A DNA stretch of 64,000 nucleotides from Xenophilus aerolatus (GTDB lineage: Bacteria > Pseudomonadota > Gammaproteobacteria > Burkholderiales > Burkholderiaceae_C): positions 682,001 to 746,000 of the forward strand of contig QAIB01000001.1 of assembly GCA_030418545.1 (NCBI GenBank), given 5' to 3'. Shown here one piece after another: positions 38,053 through 46,244 of this stretch (position 1 is its first letter; each line of letters starts with the position of its first letter). Under the pieces are notes generated by a model, which worked only from the letters and a program-made list of their open reading frames with translations, had not been told where the DNA came from and searched no databases. The position numbers and the translations under genes are program-made.

Positions 38053-38316
38053 TTAAAAGATCTTTTCCCAGCCGCTGCCTTCGCGGCCGGACAGGCTTCC
38101 GCCCGAGTGCTGATGTTTCGTGGCGACAAAGAATTGATCGCCGCGTCGGACCAACGAACCCTTTGGATAGTCGAGTGCTGATTGCCATTCGCCAGCGAAC
38201 GACAGGCATTTGTCCAGCTTTGCCTGCATGCCTTCAATACGCTTGTGCAAGGGCTCCACAGCGTCGCGGATCATCTCGCCCACCGCCTTGCCGAACATCT
38301 CAGGATCAAAGTCCAT
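38053..38316 (-). CDS. Hypothetical phage protein, 87 aa
   Basis: An N-terminal coiled coil (MIRDAVEPLHKRIEGMQAKL) and a C-terminal compact region (GSLVRRGDQFFVATKHQHSG...GWEKIF) reminiscent of small carbohydrate-binding-like modules found after phage head genes. Starts 3 bases after the protease stop. Function not determined. Confidence 0.7.
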   Translation of the reverse strand: MDFDPEMFGKAVGEMIRDAVEPLHKRIEGMQAKLDKCLSFAGEWQSALDYPKGSLVRRGDQFFVATKHQHSGGSLSGREGSGWEKIF

Positions 38317-38319
38317 GGC

Positions 38320-38859
38320 TTACCATCTCCTATCTTTGGGGGCCTGGAACAGGCGAACAGGGGGGCGCTCGATGCGCGGCTTCGGATCAACCAGCTTGAT
38401 GCCTGGCATGTGCCGCTGAATCTTTGCGTCGGGGTTGGCGGGGATGACCACAGCGGACACCTCCAGCAGTTCCCATTTCGTGAAGCGTCGGCCGCCCGTG
38501 GGCAGTTGCTCCCAGTCCGATGCCTTGAAGCCGATCGAGTAGGAGCTGACAAGCCCACCCTCTACCATCTTCCAGATCTCGTCTGACTTCCCCAGCCCTT
38601 CAGCGAACTGCGCTTCGATCCAAAGACCTTGCGCGCGAACCTCGATGCTGCGCACCCAGCCCACCGGGGAGCTGTGGTCGTGCTGCCAGAGTAGGGGGAC
38701 GGGAAGACTCCATCGCCCGCCTTTGGGCTCCACGATGTCGCCGACACGATCGACTGAATCGGTCGAAGCGAAGCCGCGCACAGTGCGCGTGCCAGCGGTT
38801 GCAAACTTGGTGATGCCGGAGAGCGCCAGCTCTACCCGCTTCTCCACTAGGTGGGCCAT
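38320..38859 (-). CDS. HK97-family prohead protease
   Basis: 179 residues from ATG 38859. GFASTDSVDRVGDIVEP at the N-terminus, catalytic His in PLLWQHDHSSPVG and catalytic Ser in VSSYSIGFKA are the family signature; a Pro/Arg-rich tail follows. Matures the capsid by cleaving the scaffold region. Oddly it follows the capsid gene instead of preceding it. Confidence 0.9.
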   Translation of the reverse strand: MAHLVEKRVELALSGITKFATAGTRTVRGFASTDSVDRVGDIVEPKGGRWSLPVPLLWQHDHSSPVGWVRSIEVRAQGLWIEAQFAEGLGKSDEIWKMVEGGLVSSYSIGFKASDWEQLPTGGRRFTKWELLEVSAVVIPANPDAKIQRHMPGIKLVDPKPRIERPPVRLFQAPKDRRW

Positions 38860-38861
38860 GC

Positions 38862-39893
38862 TCAAATCTCGTAGGAGACGTCGATGATCGAGACGGCCAC
38901 CTCGGAGCGGACGGCCTGCCAATTGACGAGAACCTCGCCCAGCATCGCAATCGAGTTGCATTGCCACATCGAGACCATCTGTGCAGCGCCATCGGTCGGC
39001 GTGTTGGACATCTGAATGAGAGCTTCACGCGTCGCCTTCAGCTCGGCATCCACAAGGCCAGCCAGCTGCACGCCGCTCGCATCGATCAGCGATAGATAGC
39101 CGCCGCTGGAGTCCTGAGGACGTGCGTCGGTGATGAGCAGGGGCACGCCGAAGACGACACCCGTGCCGTTCGCGATGTCGATCGACCCACCGCCGAGCGC
39201 GGAGGGCATCTGCGCCAGGGCCACTGCAGTGACGCTGTCCATCACGACCACGGCCGAGCGCCAGTTGCCGCGGTAGTTGCGGGCCAGGACGCGGAAGTCT
39301 TCGCGGGCTGCAGCGGCATCGCTGCCTGAGCTGGTGAACGTGGGCTGTCCGTTGGTGATCGATGCGGGTCGCTCGCCAGCCTCGCCAGCGTTGTCCGGAT
39401 CGATGAATGCCAAGTCCACTGCCTGGACTGCTGCATCGCCAAGATCGCGGAGCAGCTCGTTTTCTGCACCTTGAGCAGCACGGGCTAGCTCCTGCGTAAT
39501 GACAGAGATTGCCGCCACCTTCCGGGGCATCAGGCTATCCTGCTCCTCGAAAGCCATCGGTTGAACAGGCTTCGGCCCGAACTCGCCGATCCACTGGGCA
39601 TTGACGCCGCCGGTCTGGGTGGTGGTCCGGGTAGTGAACGGCACTCGCCGCAGCCCGCTCATACGGCCCAGCAGCGTTGCAGGGCGGATCATGTTGACAA
39701 AGTCCCGGCCCACTCGCGAGACCAGCTCGTAGGCGTTGGTGGTCATGTGCGGCGCGACTGCCGCCTTGATGAAATGATCATCAACCCAGCGCTGAGCTTC
39801 GATGTAGTGGAGCTGCGCGAGTTCATCCTGGGCGATGGCCTTGGCTTTGAAGACGCGCCCGGCCAGCGTGCCGTGGTTCATGTCGAGTCGCAT
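38862..39893 (-). CDS. HK97-fold major capsid protein
   Basis: 343 residues. The start at 39893 (MRLDMNHGTLAGRVFKAKA) is chosen for its AAGGAAC site. SLMPRKVAAISVITQELARA and IDIANGTGVVFGVPLLITD are HK97-capsid-like; a short N-terminal delta region of about 40-50 residues precedes the core, shorter than in HK97 itself. A prohead protease is encoded 2 bases downstream. Confidence 0.88.
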   Translation of the reverse strand: MRLDMNHGTLAGRVFKAKAIAQDELAQLHYIEAQRWVDDHFIKAAVAPHMTTNAYELVSRVGRDFVNMIRPATLLGRMSGLRRVPFTTRTTTQTGGVNAQWIGEFGPKPVQPMAFEEQDSLMPRKVAAISVITQELARAAQGAENELLRDLGDAAVQAVDLAFIDPDNAGEAGERPASITNGQPTFTSSGSDAAAAREDFRVLARNYRGNWRSAVVVMDSVTAVALAQMPSALGGGSIDIANGTGVVFGVPLLITDARPQDSSGGYLSLIDASGVQLAGLVDAELKATREALIQMSNTPTDGAAQMVSMWQCNSIAMLGEVLVNWQAVRSEVAVSIIDVSYEI

Positions 39894-39948
39894 TCGGAGG
39901 TTCCTTGGTGGTGTGACAGTGATGTCCGCCACCATAGAAAGCGTCACG

Positions 39949-40377
39949 TCATCGGTTAGGACGTGACGACCTCTCACGCGCTCGCGTGAATGCGGCCTTC
40001 GACTTCGGCGCTTTGAGTCGGGCCAGCCTGTCGACGATCGGCTGCACATCACTCCTGCACCGCGCACCTTTAAGGACTGCCCGGGCCTGGGAATCGCCGC
40101 CGCAAGCAGCCGACAACCGCATCAGCAAGCTGTCGATCTCGACTTGCCGCACGCGACTTTGAGCAGTGGCACGCGAGCCGCGCTCAGGGCGCAGACCTAG
40201 CACCGCATCCAACCCACCACCTCGTTCTAGCCACTGACCCAGGCATCGGCCCAGCCATTGCATGTCGACGCGGTTGTCACCCAGCAGCCGGCCAGCCAAT
40301 CCGCGCAGGGTGTCTATGCGCTCGGTGCGGGTCAGGCGCTCAGGCGGCGTCAGCAGGTTGCCGAATGCATCGCGCAT
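39949..40377 (-). CDS. Hypothetical phage protein downstream of leader RNA B
   Basis: 142 residues, very Arg-rich (pI high): MRDAFGNLLTPPERLTRTER, LGDNRVDMQWLGRCLGQWLE, C-terminal SKAAFTRARERSSRPNR. A nucleic-acid contact is plausible. The ATG follows copy B of the C4-like element immediately, as Icd-type genes follow C4 in P1-like phages. No clear Icd or Ash similarity can be stated. Confidence 0.6.
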   Translation of the reverse strand: MRDAFGNLLTPPERLTRTERIDTLRGLAGRLLGDNRVDMQWLGRCLGQWLERGGGLDAVLGLRPERGSRATAQSRVRQVEIDSLLMRLSAACGGDSQARAVLKGARCRSDVQPIVDRLARLKAPKSKAAFTRARERSSRPNR

Positions 40378-40378
40378 C

Positions 40379-40455
40379 GGGGGGGACCTCAGCCAACAGA
40401 ATCGAGTGCGTCGGTGAAACCGCGTCCGACCCAAATTCTTCGCATCCACAATTCA
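40379..40455 (-). ncRNA. C4/CI-like antisense or leader RNA, copy B
   Basis: On the minus strand: TGAATTGTGG, GGGTCGGACGCGGTTTC (40416-40432), CTGTTGGC, TCCCCCC, all at the same spacing as copy A. GTCGG/CCGAC pairing brackets the core. It ends at the start codon of the 142-aa gene. Oriented toward copy A; divergent from copy C, with about 70 bases between their starts. Confidence 0.5.
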
Positions 40456-40525
40456 AAAGTTGACCCTGAGAGCGCCGGGTCAGGGGCCGGAGCGAGGGGG
40501 ATTTCCCCTGGGTGAAAAGCCTTTT

Positions 40526-40602
40526 TTGTGGACGTTTTGAAAAAGAAGACTGAGGGCGCGGTTTCACCGAAAGGCCCATCCAGAACGGACGACCTCCCCC
40601 CG
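40526..40602 (+). ncRNA. C4/CI-like element, divergent copy C
   Basis: TTGTGG, TTGAAAAAGA, GCGCGGTTTCACCGA (40556-40570) and TCCCCCCG occur in the same order as copies A and B; GCGGTTTCACCGA is exactly shared with B. It ends exactly at the 3' end of the 57-aa gene at 40603. Less conserved than A and B in the GGGTCGGAC part. Confidence 0.4.
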
Positions 40603-40776
40603 TCATCGGTAGAGCTCCCTGAAGTACTTCAGCAGGTCCGGCCAGTCCTCGGGCGGCATGGCGGTGATGTCCTGGACCATCTCCTGTCTGCGCTCGGCCG
40701 AGTCACCCCAGTAGTCGCAGCAGCGCATTGCGGCGTCCAGCAATTCCGCCGATGGCAGGGCTTGCGGCGCGCTCAT
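40603..40776 (-). CDS. Small acidic phage protein, 57 aa
   Basis: MSAPQALPSAELLDAAMRCC, then DYWGDSAERRQEMVQDITAM and PPEDWPDLLKYFRELYR. The ATG overlaps the ATPase stop (ATGA), so it is translationally coupled. The conserved-looking DYWGDSxxxR pattern and position suggest a small host-takeover or replication accessory protein; function unknown. Confidence 0.7.
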   Translation of the reverse strand: MSAPQALPSAELLDAAMRCCDYWGDSAERRQEMVQDITAMPPEDWPDLLKYFRELYR

Positions 40777-42020
40777 CGAAGATTCCCAACCGTCGAAGAT
40801 TCCGCCGAAGATTCCGAAGGTTCCACGTTTAGAAAGGCGGAATGTTCGGAATCTTCGAGGGAATCTTCGGAGTCGCCACCGGGCCTGCGCCAGTACCAGC
40901 CATCGTTCATGGCGCCCTTGCGACGCTCCACGTTCAGCTTCTTGGACGCTGCCCAGACCTGCTTTTTGGAGAAGCCGGCATCGATCAACGGCTTGGTTGC
41001 CTGCTGCATCGGGAACCAGCCGGGTCCGGTGAGCTGGGCGCGCAGCATCTCCACAGCATCGCTCGCGGTGTCCTTGCTGTCGTCGTCGGCCGGGTCGGTC
41101 AGCAGTTCTCGGGCGCTGCCCTGGACTGCCTGTCCCCACACGATCCGGCTGGCCGGGATTCCCTCTTCGGCTTCCACCTGTTCAAGGAAGTATTCGAAAC
41201 CGCCGTCGTCCGCACCGATGTTGGACTTGCTGCGTGCCAGGATGCGCGTGTCCCTGCCTTCCTCACTCTTCACCTTCGCTGCCACCATCACCACGCGGGC
41301 GACTGCTGCGAAGGCCACAGAGCCGATTACGCGCTGCGTGGGGTCCAGTCCTTGCCCACCCTTGGAGAAGTGGCTGATGCCCAGCACAGCGGCGTCGGTA
41401 GTCGCTGCCAGGTCGACCAGAGGCTGCAGCGCACGACGTACCTCGGTGTTCTTGTGGCTGTCGCCGGTCACGGCCGAAACCACGGGATCGACGATAAGCA
41501 GGTCGACGCCACCAATCGTGTCGATCGCAGCCAATAGCGATGCCAGGTCGCGAGCCGGGTCGAACGGGACTGTCTCGCCATCAACCACGGACGCCTTCAC
41601 GAAGTAGCAGCGATCGCGATCCGCACCGGCCGCCAGCAGGCGCGGCATCAAGGTATCGGCAACGTCGTCCTCGCCGCTCCAGACCAACACGTTTCCGGCT
41701 GGGCATGAAGTCTGGTCAGGGAATCTCCCGCCGAGGGTCACGGTGGCGGCCATGGCGAGCGCGAGAGTGGTCTTTCCGGTGCCGGGCTGGCCGGCCAGCA
41801 GACAGAGCTTCCCGCGCGGTAGGAAGCCGGGCCAGAGCCATTCAATGGGGCGCATCGTGATCGACGAACCGCATTCGAGAATGACAGACGGTGGTGCAGG
41901 CGGGGGCGGCGTCGTGGCTGCGCGCATCTCGGCGTCGTAGTCGATCCGTGGGCGGCGGGGTGCCGTGGGTGGGACAGGGCCGGGAGCGCCAGCGCCGAAG
42001 AGTGCGTCAACCGCGCTCAT
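40773..42020 (-). CDS. RepA-like AAA/RecA-fold ATPase
   Basis: 415 residues. Walker A AGQPGTGKTTLA (near residue 77), VLVWSGEDDVADTLMPRLLA, Walker B VDLLIVDPVVSAV, and sensor region LGISHFSKGG: the hexameric RepA/DnaB-like helicase ATPase of plasmids and phages. The C-terminal region NDGWYWRRPGG and an acidic Ser/Glu/Asp tail follow. ATG 42020 overlaps the upstream stop (ATGA). Probably the element's replication helicase; the DNA cluster at its 3' end may be its target. Confidence 0.88.
   Translation of the reverse strand: MSAVDALFGAGAPGPVPPTAPRRPRIDYDAEMRAATTPPPPAPPSVILECGSSITMRPIEWLWPGFLPRGKLCLLAGQPGTGKTTLALAMAATVTLGGRFPDQTSCPAGNVLVWSGEDDVADTLMPRLLAAGADRDRCYFVKASVVDGETVPFDPARDLASLLAAIDTIGGVDLLIVDPVVSAVTGDSHKNTEVRRALQPLVDLAATTDAAVLGISHFSKGGQGLDPTQRVIGSVAFAAVARVVMVAAKVKSEEGRDTRILARSKSNIGADDGGFEYFLEQVEAEEGIPASRIVWGQAVQGSARELLTDPADDDSKDTASDAVEMLRAQLTGPGWFPMQQATKPLIDAGFSKKQVWAASKKLNVERRKGAMNDGWYWRRPGGDSEDSLEDSEHSAFLNVEPSESSAESSTVGNLR
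40778..40868. repeat. Palindromic iteron-like cluster of GAAGATTCC
   Basis: Forward copies at 40778, 40795 and 40807 and a one-mismatch copy at 40816; inverted copies GGAATCTTC at 40848 and 40860 and a one-mismatch copy at 40839. The start-to-start spacings are mirror-symmetric (12 and 9 on the left, 9 and 12 on the right) about position 40831, forming arms of about 34 bp. It encodes the Ser/Glu/Asp-rich tail of the RepA-like ATPase. A candidate replication-origin or binding array; a translation-level hairpin is the alternative. Confidence 0.75.
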
Positions 42021-42208
42021 CCGGGGAACCTCCAGCCGCGAGCGATCAACCGTTCTTTCAGCTCCTGCAGCAGATACGCTTCCACCCATTCACGATGTAC
42101 AGGCCAGTAGGTGCCAAGGGCCTTGGCGCTGATCTCGCACTGGCGATCGAACCACGCTTGTGCACGCGCCTTGATCTCGGCCTGGCTCAAGTTCTGTTCG
42201 ACCTTCAT
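42017..42208 (-). CDS. Small phage protein, 63 aa
   Basis: MKVEQNLSQAEIKARAQAWF, DRQCEISAKALGTYWPVHRE, ending ARGWRFPG. ATG 42208 and its stop both form ATGA overlaps with neighbours. Function unknown; co-translated with the replication ATPase. Confidence 0.7.
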   Translation of the reverse strand: MKVEQNLSQAEIKARAQAWFDRQCEISAKALGTYWPVHREWVEAYLLQELKERLIARGWRFPG

Positions 42209-42384
42209 TCGGGCACCCCGACTCGGCGCGCAAACGCCTCCAGGTCTTCGATTCGCTGGCAGTAGTGGGATTGGTCCCACCGCGCCACGATCCAGCCGCC
42301 TGTAACCGTGTCATGCACTGCAAAACTGCGCAGTGCCAATTGCGCCTTCAAGGTTGCGATTTTTTTCCCCAGTTCCTCGCTCAC
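42205..42384 (-). CDS. Small phage protein, 59 aa, GTG start
   Basis: VSEELGKKIATLKAQLALRS, then VHDTVTGGWIVARWDQSHYC and IEDLEAFARRVGVPE. The GTG overlaps the HTH gene's stop (GTGA) and its stop overlaps the next ATG (ATGA). The coupling on both sides is strong support despite the small size. No family recognised. Confidence 0.7.
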   Translation of the reverse strand: MSEELGKKIATLKAQLALRSFAVHDTVTGGWIVARWDQSHYCQRIEDLEAFARRVGVPE

Positions 42385-42629
42385 AGTGCACCCCTCGGAA
42401 TGGGGTTATGCGTCTGACGCACGCGAGAAGCGAGAAATTCGGCAACGGCCTTCTTGGGGTACAGGACCCGTTTTCCGAGCCGCATATAAGCGGGGCCTTG
42501 ACCGCGCTTGCGCATTTGCTCGGCGGTCTTCTCGGTGTATTGGCTCAGCGCCAAATAGTCTTCGAGGATCCAGCTATCCAGGCTGTCCGCCATCTGGCGC
42601 AGCCGTTCGATCTCCGTGTCGACTTGCAT
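42381..42629 (-). CDS. AlpA/excisionase-like HTH DNA-binding protein
   Basis: 82 residues. A winged-helix of the HTH_17/MerR-like excisionase type in YTEKTAEQMRKRGQGPAYMR followed by LGKRVLYPKKAVAEFLASR, where the last part is the usual RYxxxDVxxFL-like wing. First gene of the leftward replication operon, with an AAGGATG site. In satellites and P4-like elements the equivalent AlpA/Cox regulator controls excision and early transcription. Confidence 0.82.
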   Translation of the reverse strand: MQVDTEIERLRQMADSLDSWILEDYLALSQYTEKTAEQMRKRGQGPAYMRLGKRVLYPKKAVAEFLASRVRQTHNPIPRGAL

Positions 42630-42733
42630 TCACCCATCCTTCCCCGGACTTGCGCCGGCAATTAGCGATGGGGTGGAATGTCGTGTCCGGTCGGCCCTCT
42701 GAATAGCCTCGGATAATTCGTGTTGGGTAGGGA

Positions 42734-42754
42734 TAGGTAGGGTGGGACTACCTA
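42734..42754. promoter_or_regulatory. Operator-like dyad TAGGTAG/CTACCTA
   Basis: Perfect 7-bp arms with a 7-base spacer, preceded by two more GGTAGG-type units (GGGTAGGGATAGGTAGG), in the 134-base gap between the membrane protein gene and the HTH gene. A candidate operator for the early operon. Confidence 0.5.
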
Positions 42755-42763
42755 GGACAACTA

Positions 42764-43267
42764 CTAGCGCGGGCCTGTTCGCAGGCCGTCAGCTCTGAGG
42801 ATTGAGGCAATTGCCTGAGCTTGGACCTCAGAGACGCCTCGTTCATCCCGCAGCCAGCGAGCCACCATTTTGTTTGTGGGCGCAGTCCCAGGGTCGGCAG
42901 GATCGTACAGCACCCAAAACTTTTTGGCTGCGGCTTCCAGATGGCCGAGCAGTTCAGTGTGATGCGCGCCCCAAGGCCAGTGGGTTTTAGGCTCTCGTGC
43001 TCCTTCAATTTCAGGCTTTTGAATGAGAGCCTCAAGCTTTGCGATGCGGTTTGTTGCCGCAGCGGCAAACCATTCGTGTTCTTTGTTTAGACGATTAACA
43101 TTGATGAATGCGACGGTTCCCGCAGCCGATGCCAGAACTAAAAAGACGAGGGTTTCCGTCGTGACAACTCGACCTTTGAGAAAATAATACGTCGACCAGA
43201 AAATGAGGGCTGCCAGCGTCAAGACCCCCGCGAATTGCAATGCCTGACGCCAATTAAATTTGTTCAT
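42764..43267 (-). CDS. Two-pass membrane protein of the element
   Basis: 167 residues from ATG 43267. Helices ALQFAGVLTLAALIFWSTYY and TTETLVFLVLASAAGTVAFI, then a cytoplasmic domain: EHEWFAAAATNRIAKLEAL coiled coil and KFWVLYDPADPGTAPTNKMV with GVSEVQAQAIASILRADGL. AT-richer than its neighbours. No family recognised; candidate immunity or defence-type cargo, or a regulator of the early region. Confidence 0.7.
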   Translation of the reverse strand: MNKFNWRQALQFAGVLTLAALIFWSTYYFLKGRVVTTETLVFLVLASAAGTVAFINVNRLNKEHEWFAAAATNRIAKLEALIQKPEIEGAREPKTHWPWGAHHTELLGHLEAAAKKFWVLYDPADPGTAPTNKMVARWLRDERGVSEVQAQAIASILRADGLRTGPR

Positions 43268-43357
43268 TCGCACCTCTGCGCACCTGAAAAGGTGCCGCGC
43301 CAGCCCGTCAGGTATACGGGGTTTCGGGGATCAGCCTAGGCGCGGCAATCTTGCTTG

Positions 43358-43642
43358 TTATGCCTTCAGGCACTCTTTGAGGAATTTCTGGAAACGCTTG
43401 TCGGTCTCTGGACCTGGTGGGCGAGACACAGTGCCCTGCAGTCGCCCTTTGTCGAACAGTTCCCACATGTGATACAGGTGCGCTTCGAGCTGCAGCGCGT
43501 CTTCATGCGCGAACTCATAGGGATGGGGAGGCACCTTCAACCTCCGCGCCGATGCCGGGTGTGCGAACCTGCCGAGGAGCTGCAGCAGGCGCTTGCCGTG
43601 CTCGCGGAAGTCTTCCGGGCTGCCAGGCTTCGGCTCATTCAT
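43358..43642 (-). CDS. Hypothetical phage protein, 94 aa
   Basis: MNEPKPGSPEDFREHGKRLL, PHPYEFAHEDALQLEAHLYH, ending RFQKFLKECLKA. Soluble, helical. Overlaps the upstream gene by 8 bases. Function unknown. A perfect GCACCT-GAAA-AGGTGC hairpin lies at 43279-43294, near the start of the next leftward gene. Confidence 0.65.
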   Translation of the reverse strand: MNEPKPGSPEDFREHGKRLLQLLGRFAHPASARRLKVPPHPYEFAHEDALQLEAHLYHMWELFDKGRLQGTVSRPPGPETDKRFQKFLKECLKA

Positions 43643-43886
43643 GGCTGGCCTCCATCGCAGGCTGCAGCTTCAATGCCAGTTCGTGCGCGTCTTGGATCAG
43701 GGTGCTGCAGGTGCTCAGATACCCGGCTCGCAAAGTCCTGTTCATGGCCTCGAAAGCGTCCCCACCTTCGCCCGCGATCAGCACGATCAATGCTTCGGCC
43801 TGGTGCAGCTTCATCGTCATCTGGTCGTAGATGTCGAGCTGAGACGTGTCAGGCGCGGCCTGCGGGGTAACATTCTTGCTAGCCAT
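43635..43886 (-). CDS. Hypothetical phage protein, 83 aa
   Basis: MASKNVTPQAAPDTSQLDIY, then DQMTMKLHQAEALIVLIAGE and helical C-terminus. The pattern of a short helical bundle with a Thr/Ser-rich entry is common in element-encoded proteins annotated only as hypothetical. ATG 43886 is 10 bases from an AAAGGAC site; a GTG at 43892 is possible. Confidence 0.65.
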   Translation of the reverse strand: MASKNVTPQAAPDTSQLDIYDQMTMKLHQAEALIVLIAGEGGDAFEAMNRTLRAGYLSTCSTLIQDAHELALKLQPAMEASHE

Positions 43887-43962
43887 TTGCACGGTCCTTT
43901 CAGGTTGTGCGATTCGGTCAGAGCGGCTGGGGTGTTAGCGCACCCTGGCCGTTCGCTTTTGT

Positions 43963-44011
43963 GCCTCAGACCGAAATCAAGTGATGCCACATTGATTTCC
44001 CGCCCTGAGGC
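43963..44011. terminator. Nested dyads downstream of the integrase
   Basis: GCCTCAG (43963) pairs with CTGAGGC (44005) and inside it GAAATCAA (43973) pairs with TTGATTTC (43992). It lies just past the integrase stop, so a terminator for int is likely; there is no strong U-tract. Confidence 0.45.
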
Positions 44012-44019
44012 GCGGCGGA

Positions 44020-45048
44020 TCAGGTGAAGGCGTTGTGAACGTCCTCCGGTCGGGTGAGCGTGTAGCGCTTCAGCATCGCCCATGTCTTGTGCCCGGTGAG
44101 CAATGCCACGCGCGGAATGTCCAGACCTCGGCGGAAGAACTCGGCCGTAGCCCGGTGCCGCAGGTCATGGAAGTGAAGATCCTCGATTGGCGGCTTCACG
44201 TTCTTGCAAGCCCGGGTGAAGGCCGTAGAGACCGACGTCGCCGAGTGCGGGAACAGGAACCCCTCTTGCCGCTCCTTCAGGATCGGCTCCACGATGGCCC
44301 AGGCGTCCGGGAGGAGGGGCACAGTCTGGTTGTTGCCGATCTTCTTCCTGGGGTCTTTTCGGTCCCGGATCACCACGGTCTTTCGATCGGCGTCGACGTC
44401 CTCCGCGAGGAGGTTGCAAATCTCGGCCTGGCGCATTCCGGTGGCCAGCGCGAAGCGGCACAGTGTCTCCATGTCGATCAGCTGGCGCGGATTGTTCGAC
44501 CAGTGCAGATAGAGGCGCTGCAGCTCCGCGTCCGTGGGTTCCCGGTCGCGCTCCTTGCTGCGCGTCTCCAAACCCCGATGCTTCAGGCTGGCGCGGGCCT
44601 CTGTGGGCAGATGGTCGGGCAGGTTCAGGTGCCGAGCGTGCTTGCCCCACTTCATGATGGCCGACAGGTGCGACAGGTCGCCAGCGATGGTCACGCCACC
44701 GGCCCCGTCCATGATCCGATCGTCGATGAAGTCGCGCAGAGTCATGGCGGTAAAGGCGCTCAGCTTCACCTTTCCCAGGCGATTCCGGAGCATCGCAATT
44801 GAAGCGGTCTTGCTGCGTCCGGCCGTCTTGCTGTGCTTCTCCTCGTAGGCGTCGATCAGGTCGGCAACCGTTGCCCCCTTGGGTGGCTCGGCGTAACCGC
44901 TCGCTGCAACTTGGTGTGCCTGCCCCTCGATCGCCTTTGCCCAGGCTTCGGCATCGCGCTTGAGCGGGAAGGTGGCCGAGCGGTAGTGACCTCCACGGCG
45001 AACCTGCGCACGCCATTTGCCGCTGGGGAGTTGGGAAAATGTGGGCAT
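44020..45048 (-). CDS. Tyrosine integrase, dusA-targeting
   Basis: 342 residues. The N-terminal arm-binding domain begins PTFSQLPSGKWRAQVRRGG; a core-binding domain runs from about 60 to 150. The catalytic domain has Arg206 (ATGMRQAEI), His294/Arg297 (HFHDLRHRATAEF), His320 (LLTGHKTW) and nucleophile Tyr329 (LKRYTLTRPED). It reads away from attR, 153 bases distant, where arm sites are expected. Complete and presumably active. Confidence 0.96.
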   Translation of the reverse strand: MPTFSQLPSGKWRAQVRRGGHYRSATFPLKRDAEAWAKAIEGQAHQVAASGYAEPPKGATVADLIDAYEEKHSKTAGRSKTASIAMLRNRLGKVKLSAFTAMTLRDFIDDRIMDGAGGVTIAGDLSHLSAIMKWGKHARHLNLPDHLPTEARASLKHRGLETRSKERDREPTDAELQRLYLHWSNNPRQLIDMETLCRFALATGMRQAEICNLLAEDVDADRKTVVIRDRKDPRKKIGNNQTVPLLPDAWAIVEPILKERQEGFLFPHSATSVSTAFTRACKNVKPPIEDLHFHDLRHRATAEFFRRGLDIPRVALLTGHKTWAMLKRYTLTRPEDVHNAFT

Positions 45049-45176
45049 GTGTGCAATCTGTGTCGGTCCAAATGTGGATCACATCTTATCGGTTTATGGA
45101 CCGGGTGTGCACTTCGTGTGCACTGATTTATGCACACGCCCTGTTTTCAGGAAAAGTAACCCTGATAAAAACCGAT

Positions 45177-46166
<990 letters not shown>

Positions 46167-46218
46167 GCTTTCTTTCGAGCCGAGTCGGGCTGCAGCGCTC
46201 GTCCTGCTTGCGCCGGAC

Positions 46219-46235
46219 GCTATCGATTCAATAGC
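46219..46235. repeat. Short palindromic repeat between dusA and GntR gene
   Basis: GCTATCGATTCAATAGC with the reverse-complement flank CTGCTTGCGCCGG to its left. Lies in the convergent dusA/gntR gap, 10 bases from the regulator stop. Confidence 0.7.
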
Positions 46236-46244
46236 AGACGACGC

